Source of the DNA: Apoderus coryli
Taxonomy: Eukaryota; Arthropoda; Insecta; Coleoptera; Attelabidae
Direction: 5' to 3'
DNA length: 64,000 nt
Assembly (NCBI GenBank): GCA_911728435.2
Contig: OU452210.1
Location: forward strand, 13,950,001 to 14,014,000
Both the position numbers and the translations under genes were made by a program. Positions 1 through 13,500 of this stretch are shown piece by piece. The first letter of the stretch is position 1. The number at the start of each line of letters is the position of its first letter. Below the pieces are notes generated by a model that saw only the letters and a list, made by a program, of their open reading frames with translations, did no database searches and had not been told where the DNA came from.

Positions 1-240
1 ACAATTAATTAATACTGCTTAATAATTTGGCATTCCTTTGTTAGCTAACCAAATTTAAAATGGAATTGGTCGTAATTTTGCATTTTTTCGATATATTTAT
101 TTTGACAGATAATGATTGTAATTTTAAAAGTCAGCCAAAAATCACTCCTGCCGGAAACTTGATTAAAAATGAAAGATCAAATGTAACTATTCCATAGTTC
201 ATTTTGCATCTTCGTATTTTGTAGCTAGCTTTTTACACAG
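1..240 (+). other. End of a PlexA intron upstream of the first visible exon
   Basis: AT-rich sequence with no supported gene. It ends in a splice acceptor (a T-rich tract, then ACACAG at 235-240) directly before the first PlexA exon. The earlier PlexA exons, with the signal peptide and the first strand of the Sema propeller, must lie before the window. Confidence 0.8.
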
Positions 241-1514
241 GTGTCAATCGACTGTTACAACTTGACCAGAATTTACATTTGGAGCATCTTGTGAGTACTG
301 GTCCAAAAAATGACAGCCCACTCTGTCATGCTACTGGATGCAGCGATCCAGAGATCCAACTTTCATTGATGGACAATTACAACAAAGTCCTTTTGATTGA
401 GCCGGATTCAAAAACGTTGATATCGTGCGGGTCGTTATATCAAGGTGCATGCTACAAGCATAGATTGAGTAATATTAGTGCTAAAGCAGAGTTTATACCG
501 AAGAGCATTGCTGCGAACGACGCGAATGCTTCTACGTACGCGTACATCGGGCCTAAAAGTTACAATTTGTGGGGGCGTTCTAATATTTTATATGTGGGTA
601 CGACATTTACGAACAATGGGGAATATCGGCATGATGTGCCAGCGATAGCTAGTCGGGATTTGGATTCACTTGATATAGCTGAATACTCGTTTAGTAAACA
701 GTCTCTTTTGAGTATTGACGTGAAGTATCGTGATCATTTTATTGTACAGTACGTATACGGATTTAATGCTAGTGATTACGCGTATTTTTTGATTGTGCAG
801 AAACAGTCTCATTTGCCGGGACAGGAAGAACAAGGTTATGTGTCGCGATTATCTAGGACGTGTATTAACGATGCTAATTATGATAGTTACACTGAAGTAA
901 CTATCCAATGTGTTGACGGTGAACAAAAGTATAATTTAGTGCAGGATGCTAAAATAACTTTCGCTGGTGAAGAGTTAGCTAATTCACTGGGTATTCCAGT
1001 TTCTTCACCGGTTTTAATAGCTGCTTTCCGACCGTCCAAAGGGATTACCAACGAACCACAAAATCAATCTGCATTATGTTTATACCCTCTCAGAGATATT
1101 GAAAGCAAATTCATCGAAAATATACATATGTGTTTTAATGGCAGCGTTAAATATCGAAACATGGGTTATGTATCTGGTCCAATTCTAGACGGTAAATGTC
1201 CAACCAGTGGTGCAGCTGGCAATATCCCAAATTTTTGTGAAGTCGGTTTGAAAATCAGCGGTGTAACATCAATAGTTGCCAGTGCGGCACTGGCATACCC
1301 AAATATTTCCTTATCAGCAGTAACTACAGCTGCTACCGGCAGACATGTATTGGCGTTTCTTGGGACTACGGACGGACGGTTAAAGAAGGTCCTAGTGAAT
1401 GGCCCGGAACCACCGGAATATGAGGAGGTCGTAGTTGACGAGGGCAATGCCATATTACCGGATACAACTCTGTCACCTTCAGGGGATTATCTCTACGTTC
1501 TATCCACATCTAAG
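241..1514 (+). CDS. PlexA: PlexA exon a: Sema domain
   Basis: Encodes nearly the whole Sema beta-propeller, the semaphorin-binding head, in one 1,274-bp exon. The first two bases complete a Gly-type codon, followed by [20 protein letters not shown]. Hallmarks include GSLYQGAC, the YRHDVPAI segment and [17 protein letters not shown]. The donor is AAG|GTTATT after LYVLSTSK, and the frame then runs on to 1658 by chance. The end is set by the next exon, which continues VSKIKVEHC exactly where insect PlexA does. The donor is non-ideal (GTTATT), which may matter for splicing across a 5.2-kb intron. Confidence 0.93.
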
Positions 1515-4500
1515 GTTATTTCACTTAATTTATCTACAGGATGTCTTGTTAAACTAGATGGTTTAAAAACAAATTTTCCCAATCAAAGGGTGATCAAATT
1601 TGTGTCTTATTTTATAAACATCATAGCGGTCGTTGAGAAATCAGCGTGTAGAAAATAATGAATCTCGTCAGAAAACTTTTTAATTCTTTTAAAATTTGGT
1701 TTTAAGGTTTCAAATAAGTTCTCATATTTACAGAAGCTTTTTTTCAAAACTATTCTATCCAACTCGTTCTCAAAATCTTGGATATTCTGGAAAGTTCTTG
1801 TGTTTCAGTCGATTCAAGAACTAAATGACCATTTTTTTTTTTAGAAGTTATGTAGTTTGGACTTTAGAGCAACTATAGAAATAGTTCGATTATTATAAAA
1901 AGAAAAGATTATCTTCAGCGATGAAGCAAATGTCTCCTATACATATAGCGCATATATTTGAGCAAGTTTTAAACATACTAAAATTGAAAAAAGCTTACAC
2001 GAGAAGCATAGTAACTCTTTTTTTCTCTAACATACTACTACTACTTGTTTATACTTCATAAAATTAAAAAAAAAATTGTATTGAAACTGCTTTCTTGAAT
2101 TCTTTATAGCCGAGTTTATCGCACGTCAATTTCTCCCCACAGAGGTTCTTTTTATCTCTCTTTTTCCTCTGATTTATGCGATCTGCGATCTGCGATTGAA
2201 GCGTAATATTCGCCTGTTAGAGAAACACCTGAGTCCAAACGAAATCACCCTGTTGGAAGATGCTCTCATTTTTGCAAATGGCCGCCAATGTCAAATCTGT
2301 TTTGACATTTGTGGACTAGACAGATGCAGAATACAAGTGAACAAGCCATAGATACACTCGCCAAGAACGCGGAATAATCGTGTCTATTTTTTTGCGTAAC
2401 AATTCTTCTGTGGTTTTGGCTCAGCGCGAATTCCGTCTCCGATACCCCGGCCGTCCGACACCGACTGCGCAAACACTGCGCCGTTTGGCCACCAACCTTG
2501 AAGAGTATGGGACCACACGAGACGTTGCCAAGAGTGGCCGGCCCAAGAACGCCCGTTCTGCCGAGAATATCGCCGCTGTTGCCGAGGATGTCGAGCCGTG
2601 CCACGCAATTAGCCATCAGTCGGACGTCTCTAATGCGAATTTTGGTCAAGGACCTGCGTATGTTCCCGTACAAAGTCCAGTCCGTGCATCAGCTGCTGCC
2701 TGCCGACTGCCAAACGCGCGTAACCTACGCCCAAGCTATCCTCAATCTCGAGGAAGACGTGGACGATTTTTCGACCAAGATGAGCGATGAGGCTCATTTC
2801 CAGCTCAGCGGGTACGTGAACAAGCAAAACTATCGCTTCTGGGGCACCGAAAATCCACGAGTGATGCACGATGAGCCATTTTTTTTCGAGAATGCCGCTA
2901 ACCAAACGACAACAGTGGACGGCGCGGGCTATAGGTCTATGTTGACCGAGTTTTTTCTGCCGCAATTGGGAGAATTAGGACTGAGGGACATGTGATCCCA
3001 ACAGGACGGAGTAACCGCACACACTGCGCGAGCTACAACCGATATTCTGAAGGCAGCGTTCCCGGGTCGCCTCATCTCTCGTTTTAGCGATTTAAGCGTT
3101 CCAGACTTTTTTTTTGTGGGGTTTTTTGAAGTCCCGTGATTACGTGAACAAGTCCGAGACTCTGATAGCCCTCAAGGGCAACATTCGACACGAGTGCGAG
3201 AATCTGTCGCCCGAAGTTCTCGCCGAAGTGATGAAAAATGCCATAATCTTCTCGACTTGACCAATTAAAATTGTAAAGGTTCAAATAAACAGAATCGAAG
3301 TTTTTCATTTAGAAAAAAAAAGCCAAACAGCATCTGACTTCTTTTTGCCCACGGATAGAGTTTGGAAGAGGAAAAACTTTTTTATTTGTCGATTTAGAAG
3401 AAAAAGTCATTCTTTATAAAAACGTCTGCTTGTGTCGAAACTACAATTTCAAATGCCAAATTTACGATTACTATACAGGGTATATCAAAAACAACATTTT
3501 TAATGATTTTGGTTTTTTTTGTTTTTTTTTAATTTTATGAAAATATTTTCAAAACCGTGATTTATTACACCAATTGTGCAAAATACACTAATAAACTTTT
3601 TTCTCAAAGTGGTTAATTTCATAGCTACCATTAAAATAATAAAAGTAAACAAAAAAACAAGGAAATCAAAATCATTAAAAATGTTATTTTTGATATACCC
3701 TGTATAGTAATCGTAAATTTCGTAGTCCAAATTGTAGTTTTGTCACAAGCAGATGTTTTTATAAAGAGTGACTTTTTCTTCTAAATCTACAAATAAAAAA
3801 GTTTTTGCTCTTCCAAACTCTATCCGTGGTGGACACATTGGATACAGTTTGGAAGAAGAAAAACTTTTTTATTTGTAGATTTAGAAGAAAAAGTCATTCT
3901 TTATAAAAACGTCTGCTTGTGTCAAAACTACAAATTCAAATACCAAATTTACGATTACTATACAGGGTATATCAAAAATAATATTTTTAATGATTTTGAT
4001 TTTCTTGTTTTTTTAATTTTATTTTAATAATTTACTTTTGATATACCCTGTATAGTAATCGTAAATTTGGTATTTGTATTTGTAGTCTTGTCACAAGCAG
4101 ATGTTTTTATAAAGAGTGACTTTTTCTTCTAAATCTACAAATAAAAAAGTTTTTGCTCTTCGAAACTCTATCCGTGGACACATTCTATATGTCTATGTAC
4201 TTCAACTTTTTATATTAACGACTACATACTTTTAAGCCCCAACTCCCGAATGTACGGGTTCTTAAATGAATAAAATTGCTCTGAATATCATTTTTTCTAC
4301 TAACTTTGCCTTCCGCAGTTTAATTAAAATATTTGCCGGATATATACTAAAGCGTAAGTATAGTGTAATTTTTCTCCTCAAGATAAATATACAGAGTGGT
4401 CCAACGAAAAGTTTGCACCTAGCTTTTCTCTTTTTTTTGTAGTCGAATGCGAAAATGCTCGGACACGTCGATTTTGCTTTTGAGGGGGACACATTTTAAA

Positions 4501-7500
4501 CATATTTTTCGATCTGCGCCTTTAACCCCCTAGCGGGGGTGAGTAACAACCCTAAAATTTTAAATGGAAAGAGGGGTCTAATGACATATCATTTGAAAGG
4601 ACACAAAATTGTCTTTCTAATGATACCCTATTTGTCGAATTTTACTAAAACAGTTAATACGAAAACGACTTTAAAGACATTAAGCCGATAATTTTGGTAT
4701 TAATGAGAAATACAAATAAGTTTTAATTATTGCGAGTGAAAACACCTGCAATCGTTAGTACATTCCAATGTTTGTTAGTTTTAACATTGCTTTGTAAAAA
4801 AAGTAAACAAGCTGTTAAATTGATTTATTAAAACGTTACATTAACAAATGTTGAAAATGTGACCCATTTGATTCCATACAATAATACAGATTTTGTTCAA
4901 ATCTATTTCTAACATTTTGTAGCATATCAGGTGTTATGTTTCTGCACTCTTCTGTAATGCGTTGGCGAAGATCTTCTATGGACTCGGGCTTCGTGGCAAA
5001 ACATTTATTTTTTAAGTGCCCCCGAAAGAAAAATGTCTAAAGGCGATAAATCCGGTGACCTGGCAGGCCATTCAATTGGGCCCCTCCTTCCAATCCACCG
5101 TCCAGGGAACCGGTCATCTAAGAACTGTCTTACAGGAGCCACATAGTGCGGAGGTGCTCCATCTTGCTGGAAATAAAGCCGATCAGCAGTATGATTTTGG
5201 TCATCTTCTATTATTTGTGTTATTAATGGATCAATTGTGTCTTCAAGCATGTTTAGGTACACTTCACCAGTTAAATTTCCAGGAATAAAAAGTGGTCCTA
5301 TAATATGATTTCCTAATATGCCACACCAGACGTTTATTTTTTGAGGATACTGGGTATGAACCTCACGGAATAAATGTGGGTTACTGTCATCCCAGTAACG
5401 GCAATTGTGCCTATTTACAGCTCCATTCAAATAAAATGTGCATTCGTCGGAAAAACAAATGTTAAATAATAATTGCGGATCTTCAATTAAACGCTGGCTC
5501 ATTGCTTCACAAAATTGCAGCCTTCTATCAGGATCATCCTCATTTAGTTCCTGTACTAATTTGATTTTGTACGGATGAAATTTGTACGCTTTTAAAATTC
5601 GTATTATGGACGAACGGGAGACACCTGAGGCTTCAGCTAGTTGACGGGTACTTTGACTATGATCCATTTCAACATGCCCTAAAACAGCGACTTCCACAGC
5701 TTCATTTCTGATCGGTTTCTGCGGCTGGTGTTTTACATTACAGACAGATCCGGTATCTACAAACTTTTTAACTAACTTGCCAACGTACACATCATTCACA
5801 TTTTTATCGGGATGTCTCTCATTAAATAAGCGAGCCGTAAGTCTAGCACTACTATTATTTTGAAAATAAAGTTTAACAATTTCAACTCGTTCTAGAATGG
5901 AATAAATCATTTTGTACGGTAAAAGTAAAATAACTTGAGAAGCAACCAAACTGAATCAATGAAAAGACTAAAATAAACGGTGTAAATTCTTTTCCTACAC
6001 GTATCTGCAGTTTTTATTTCAACAAAAAACGCAAACGATTAGTGAGGAATTTAGTTCTGATAAATAAGATAGTGTTTTTGAAATCCCGTTTTTCTTCAAA
6101 GTAAATAATTTAGAAATGATTGTAGTTGTTTTCAGTCGTAATAATTAAAACTTATTTGTATTTCTCATTAATACCAAAATTATCGGCTTAATGTCTTTAA
6201 AGTCGTTTTCGTATTAACTGTTTTAGTAAAATTCGACAAATAGGGTATCATTAGAAAGACAATTTTGTGTCCTTTCAAATGATATGTCATTAGACCCCTC
6301 TTTCCATTTAAAATTTTAGGGTTGTTACTCACCCCCGCTAGGGGGTTAAAGGCGCAGATCGAAAAATATGTTTAAAATGTGTCCCCCTCAAAAGCAAAAT
6401 CGACGTGTCCGAGCATTTTCGCATTCGACTACAAAAAAAAGAGAAAAGCTAGGTGCAAACTTTTCGTTGGACCACCCTGTATATTTCAACAACACCTGTG
6501 TTGTTGTTTTTTTCACCAAAGTCTATTCATTTTTTTGTCACTGTCAATTAGTTAAAAGTATTTGGAATAAAAGAAAATCTTTTGCCACACACATTTATTT
6601 TTACCATCAGTGTTTCAGACATCCTGTGGAAAAAAAAGCGTCTTTTGTCAACACCTAACTACATTTTTGTATTTTTATTATAGGTGTCTAAAATTAAAGT
6701 TGAACATTGTAGCACTTATACCAACTGTTCGGCATGTCTGGAGTCAAAAGATCCTTATTGCGGCTGGTGTTCCCTCGAAAAAAAGTAAGTCGTCGCATTA
6801 GGAAATCGAACGAAAGATATTAGCAACTTAAGTTTCTTTATTTAATAATAAAAATTTGTTGGAGAATGAGACAGAGAATATCGTACAAACAACATAAATT
6901 TTTTGATTCAGTTTAAAAATATGAGGCGCTTGTGCAAGGAAGAACTATGTCTCTAATGTACAGAATTCTCTTAGGAACGATCCTCAGAGTTTTTGGTCAT
7001 ATTTTCATAACAAGTCTGGAACTTGCCGTATCCCAAACAATATGTGGTGGGACGGTGAGTCTGAATGTGATCCTCAGGCTATTGTTAACTCCTTCGCTAC
7101 TTTCTTTCACAGCGTCTTTCTTGATTCATCTCAGTACTGTGCGCCGAGTGGCTCTGTCAGTACCAATGTTTTCCACGTTGGTCAAATTGAATTATCTGAC
7201 ATATTCTCGCCTTAAGAACAAATTTACCTCGGGTTCTGATAATGTTCCTTCATTCTTTGGCAAAGATTGCATTTCCGTGTTGGCTACTCCTCTGAAGTCA
7301 ATTTTCGACCTAATTCTAAAAACAAACACTTACCCGGATCTATGGAAGGAATCTAAAATTGTCCCAATCTTTAAGTCTGGCGACAGGTCTCATATAAATA
7401 ACTATCGTCCTATTTCCTTATTATCTAACTTTTCTAAGCTGTTTGAATCTATCTTGTATGAACGGATTTACACGGAAGTTAGGCGTTTGATTTCGGTCAA

Positions 7501-10500
7501 CCAGCATGGCTTTATGTGTGGGAGATCTACGGTCACTAATCTGTCATTCATTTCTCACTGTATCTCTGAAACTCTGGACCGTGGAGGTCAACTTGATGTT
7601 GTATACACCGACTTTGCAAAAGCTTTCGATACCGTGGACCACGGTGTCTTGCTGAGTAAGCTGCATGCGTTTGGATTTCAGTCGAACTTGATAGCTTTGT
7701 GTGACTCTTATTTACAAAACCGTAAGCAATATGTATTTTACAACGGGTTTAAATCTAATATTTATTCTGCGACCTCAGGGGTTCCGCAGGGCTCTAATTT
7801 GGGTCCATTATTATTTAATCTATTTATCAATGACCTGGATCAACGTCTGTTGGAACGCAGGTTGTTTTTTGCGGACGACCTGACAATCTTTGCTTCCGTG
7901 GACACAATAACGGATTGCAGAGTGATTTATATGCTCTTCAAACATGTTGTGACCATAATAGATTTACTCTCAATATTCAAAAATGCAAATGCCTTAGTTT
8001 CACGCGAAGGGCTACGCTTATTGACTATCCGTACACCATTTCCGAAATTCAGCTTGAGCGATGTCATGCGTTCACGGATTTGGGTGTCACATTCGATCAC
8101 AAATTTTTATTCCTGGACCACATCAATAGAGTGACATCTGAGGCGTCACGTATGTATGGCTTCATAATGCGTAACTGTAGAGGCTTTGATAGTGTTTCTG
8201 TGCTCATTACTCTGTTTAACACATATGTCAGATCGAAACTAGAGTACTCGTCTATTGTCTGGTATCCTCAGTATAATACTCACAAGTTGGAGATCGAAAA
8301 AATACAACGCCGGTTTCTAAAGTATCTAGTTTTTAAAACAGATGGGGTTTATCCTGTTAGAGGAATCGATCATTGTTTGTTGCTGTCTCGTTTTAATATG
8401 CAGAGCTTGGAATATAGAAGAATTCAGTGTTCATTAGTAATGTTATATAAATTATTGCGAGATAAGATAGACTGTTCTTCCTTGTTATCAAGTATAAATT
8501 TTTTAGTTCCTAGATTGAATACTAGATCAAATGCGACATTTTATTTAGACAGAGCTAGAGCTAATGTGTTATTGAGATCGCCTGTACATATTATGTGCAA
8601 TAATTTTGATTCGATTTCTGGTAGATGTGACATTTTTACAACGTCAGAATATAACCTTAAAATGTTAGCTGCAGAAACATTTATAGTGTAAACGTGTGTA
8701 TTGTAAGTTTCTTTGTGTATTTAATTAATTTAATAGTTATTGATTATTAAAAAATTCAAACAGAAACACGTTGTATATTTGTCATGTTTGATGTAAAAGA
8801 TTTAGTTTTAATTTTCGGATGCCATGAATAAATAACATTTGTGGGTGGTTTTCTAGGTGCACTGTCCGTAGCGCTTGTCAGAAGGCGTTCCACAGCGCCC
8901 CTCGTTGGCTGTCCCTGGGGACAGGCCAACAATGCATAGATTTCGAGCAAGTGTTGCCTGAACGTATACCAATTAATCAAATGACTACCGTTCGACTGAC
9001 TATAAGAACATTGCCCGAATTACCATATGGTGCAAAATACAAATGCGTATTCGGTTCAGCTGATCCTATTGATGCACAAGTAACTGATTTCGGTCTGAGT
9101 TGTCCTACACCGGATGTATCTAAGCGGCCGAATATACCAGTTAAAATGGACCATGTGCTGGTCCCATTGAGTGTTAGATCGTCAGAGACAAACAAAGATT
9201 TCGTGTCGAGAAATTTCGCTTATTATGACTGCAGCAAGCATACAACATGCAGCGACTGCGTTAGGTCAAAGTGGGCATGTAATTGGTGTGTATATGAGAA
9301 CAAATGTACCCATAATATAACTACGTGCCAGCGGAATATTATAAGTGGAGAAAATGTAAATATAAAAACCACGGTGTATATAATACATACATAAACAAAA
9401 AAATAATGGATGAATTTTAATTAGATGTTTTGTTTAGCCTTATAAAACGCGTTGGTACTAACTACATATTACAAGGTGTTGTCGAGTAAATACAAAACAA
9501 ATTTTAATAAAAGGCTTTCTTGAATTATACCGGGCGGATAAACGCACAATTAATTTAAATAAATTCGCAGATCAACTATCAAACAAAAGCGGCAGGAAAA
9601 GTATCCCACGTAACATTTTTTTTTAATTGAAACTACTGGAACGTTTCCGTTGCCAATTTCATCTACCTAGGCCTTCGTTTATAAAATTTAAAAAAAAATT
9701 AAAAAAAAAAAATTAGAAAAAAATAAAAAAAAAATTAAAGAAAAAAATCTGAAAATGTTTCTATCTATTAGGATCTACCGTATTGAAAATAAATAGAAAC
9801 ATTTTTGAGTTACCCCATAGATCACCTCTAGGAGCTTATAGTTTAACTTTCAAAGAAATCTTGAATTGAAATCTAAAGAAATCAAAAAATTATTCAAAAT
9901 ATTACTTTTTTCTCATTAACAAAATAAAGAAATACATTTTTGACTCACCCCGTATATAAATTTAAAGTTTATGCTAAAAATTGACTACCGTATCTTTCTA
10001 TTTAGAAATTCGTTGGTTTAACCAGATGTTAAAATAACGTTAATAGTGGTGGACGTTATTTTTTAGAACTACCATATCTCTAAAAATACTGTAAAACTTA
10101 AAAAAATATACAAAAAACTTCAAATTAAAATTTTTTTGAAACATTTTTTCACCACCCTGTGAAATAATTTCATAAACCAATCTAAAAAACGAGAAAGATC
10201 TGAAAATGTTTCTATCTATTACGTTCTACCGTACTTAAATATATTGAAGATAAATAGAAACATTTTTGAGTTACCCCGTAGATCAAATGTTTAACCACCC
10301 TGTGCAATAATTTCATAACCAATCTAAAAAAATTTGAAAATGTTTCTATCTATGACGTTACCCCGTAGATCACCTCTAGGAGCTTATAGTTTAACTTTCA
10401 AAGAAATCTTGAATTGAAATATAAAGAAATGAAAAAATTATTCACAATATTACTTTTTTCTCCTTAAAATAAAGAAATACATTTTTGAATCACACCGTAT

Positions 10501-13500
10501 ATAAATTTAAAGTTTATGCTAAAAATTGACTACCGTATCTTTCTATTTTGAAATTCGTTGGTTTAACCAGATGTTAAAATAACTTTAACGTTAATAGTGG
10601 TGGACGTTATTTTTTAGAACTACCATATCTCTCTATTTTGAGATTGGTTGGTTGCAGTTATTATTCTACCCACAGAAATCTTATATTATATATATATATA
10701 TACTCTGGAATGATAATCCCGTAGTACAAAAATGTAACCAAAAGTGTAGAGCTCTCCATAATGGGGAGTTTAACAACAGAATTCAAACGAACTTTGTATA
10801 CCTACACAACGTAGGAAATATATTCTTGACATACATATCATGCATTTTTGACAGACTGCTTTTAAGTAAATAGTGTCTTGATATGAAACGATTAAGAATT
10901 TAACTTCCACTCTCGTTTACATAATCTCTTCTTTTCAACAAAAGTTTGGGAACTGCATCGGGTACGAGGGTGATCCTCTTGCCGTCTTCTCTACAAATGA
11001 TATCTTCTGCAGCGAAATGCTTACTGCATATGACATTCCCATCACATACATTTTCTGTACTAGGATCCCAATGCCCGCATCCAAACATCATGTCTTTTTT
11101 TTTGTCAAGCTAAAAATGAGTATCATGTCAATGGTATCATATTGACTCAAACTGAGACTGTTAGAAACCCGAAACAATAACTTACTGAAAATATTTAATA
11201 CCAGGAATGAGACCTTCATTTTTACACCACAACACTATACACCTCATTGTTTGTTAAATAAACGAACTAAAACTAACTAACTAACAAATATTAAAAACAA
11301 TTTTAATCACAAATAGGTATATCTATCAACAATTAAAATATACCATAAATAAAACCATAACTCAATTATAAAACCTATCTGAATTGTTGTGAAGCCGACT
11401 CTGACAGATATTCCCACTACGAGAAACGTCATTTGCGAAAACAGACGCTGTTGCGAAATCTCCTAAATTTAATAAGATTTGGAAAAAAATGTTTCGTTCA
11501 TATTGCTGAAAACTAAACAGTATGCAATTTTACCGATAACATTTAATTATTTGATTTTGTCAAGCAGTTTCGTATGACGCAACATATGGATTTATTTATA
11601 AAACCGATATGTCGCATAAATTCTGTAAGGCGAACGACAAAATAGTTTTAAATATGGCAGCTCTGTACTGAAAATAAGTTACTGAGGAGCATGCGTAGTT
11701 CGTGAAAACTCTGCATACCCGTTACACTTTTTGGTATTCGGCTGGATTTAATTAGCATTCTAGAGTACATATATAATATAAGATTTCTATGATTCTACCA
11801 TATCTCTCTAATTTGAAATTCGTTGGTTGCAGTTATGATTCTACCATATCTCTCTATTTTGAAATTCGTTGGTTTGTCATAATTTGGAAATATTTTTGGT
11901 GTCACTTATTTACTAATAATTTGCTTGACAGTTACCTTTTGTGTGCGGTAGCTGTCACAGTTTATATGACATTTGGAATAGTGATATTTATAAAAGGAAC
12001 ATAGTATGTGTGGTGTGAGTCATATTTTTAAAGATTAATACTTTTTCAATAGAATTTACGAATGGGTACGTTATTCTTACATACGATTGTGACTAAAAAT
12101 ATACGAAATTGCTTGTCCCATATGTTTTGCTAAGAATATAATCATGAAAATGGGTTTCAAAAAAAAATCGACAAATTCCAATATAGTTTCACGGCATAAT
12201 TTTGTTTTAATAATATGTTTTTACTAACACGACAGACAAATTGCTTGTGTGAAATAGTTTTTTATTATTTTCTTTGTTTACATTAATAGTCTAAAAGTTT
12301 TCGGCATTATTTTCATGTTTAAGATCAATTTCTATCAACATGTTGTATATTGTAGTGTTATAAAATGGTTATTCCATATAGTTATAGTAAATTTAGAAAT
12401 TGGCATTGTGTATTTGAAGTAATATTACGGAAAAAGTGACAGTGTCATGAGAGCCGTCAGATGGATGGATGTGATCATATGTTTGTCAATAATCTAAGTC
12501 AGATGGATGGGAAATAGTTGATATCTCCCTCTGCGTCGCACACAAAATGAACTGTTGTAGATGTAATTAAATCAATTAATAAAATAGTGTGGCCGCATTA
12601 AATCCCCTTGAAAAGTACCCGTTGGGATGCAGCAAAAAACAAGTTTTCCATATAGACAGACCTGCGGCTGCACCTTCAGTGCAGCTTTATGTTAAGTCAC
12701 ATAGATAGCGGTCATTTTTTCGCAGATTTTCGACGACAGCACTATCAGATTTTATAAAGATTAAAATATAATTGTTTAATGTTTCTTTAGATATATAGCA
12801 TGATATAGTAAATATATATCATGCTATACTAACTTTGCGTAGACTTAAAGAATATTCCGCAATATATTTCTGGGTTTCTGCTGACGTTTCATGTGTTCTT
12901 GTCGCTATATTACTGAAATTAACCCCAATGAATGCAGATTGACTGCGGGAAGAGGACGTTCACATTTGTGGAAACCTGCGCGGCACATGCTCGGTAAATA
13001 TTGTTTCGGAAGAATGCCGAACACAAAAGTGAGAAGCCGCCTTAAGGCCGATTCTCATTAGACGTGCAAGGAAGCAACTGGGGTCTTTGACATAAACAAA
13101 AGCAATAAATTTGAAAAAGCAGTACATTTTGTGAAGATTGGACTTTTTATTTTTCATTATTGGAAAGCAATAAAATATAGTTTGTTCACCCTGTTGTATA
13201 GGGAATGAACCTCTTAACGTATGTAGAGCTGACGATTGCTTTTGCAAGGCATGTACATATATTTGTATGCACTTGTTGTTTCATATAATAGAAGCGTAAG
13301 ATTAAAATTCATCCATTGTTTTTCCATTCATCGTTCAAGACGACAAATGATGTTTTTTTTATTAGAAAAAAAATCATTCCAAATTTTTAGAATCCGTCCC
13401 ACTTGCCCAGCCATGGTTTTTCTTATTGTCCTCAATTTAGAAAACGCGACGTCATACTACTACCTAACAATGTTTTGAAAGAAATTGTGTTTGAAGTGAA

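Larger units (their letters stand above)
4392..6479 (-). mobile_element. 2,088-bp DD41D Tc1/mariner element with long TIRs
   Basis: Flanked by TA (4390-4391 and 6480-6481), the target duplication of Tc1/mariner. The left end reads CAGAGTGGTCCAACG; the right end, inverted, reads CAGGGTGGTCCAACG. The inverted repeats run about 345 bp and are almost identical, far longer than the 20-30 bp of classic mariners. Between them lies one transposase frame on the - strand, with a single frameshift near its end. The near-identity of the arms suggests recent movement. It sits in intron 1 of PlexA, antisense to the gene. Confidence 0.93.

Noticed and set aside
1166..1453. Minus-strand frame opposite the Sema exon
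   Set aside because: Shadow of the PlexA coding strand with no family features.
1515..1658. Continuation of the PlexA Sema frame as coding sequence
   Set aside because: The text loses PlexA similarity exactly at LYVLSTSK, and the 6684 exon continues it in phase. Treated as intron read-through (the possible retained form is noted as a finding).
6368..6801. Plus-strand frames as genes
   Set aside because: The first lies mostly in the right TIR of the DD41D element; the second overlaps the PSI exon in another frame.
12797..12832. Hairpin as a terminator or attachment site
   Set aside because: A simple A/T palindrome in AT-rich intron; no supporting context.
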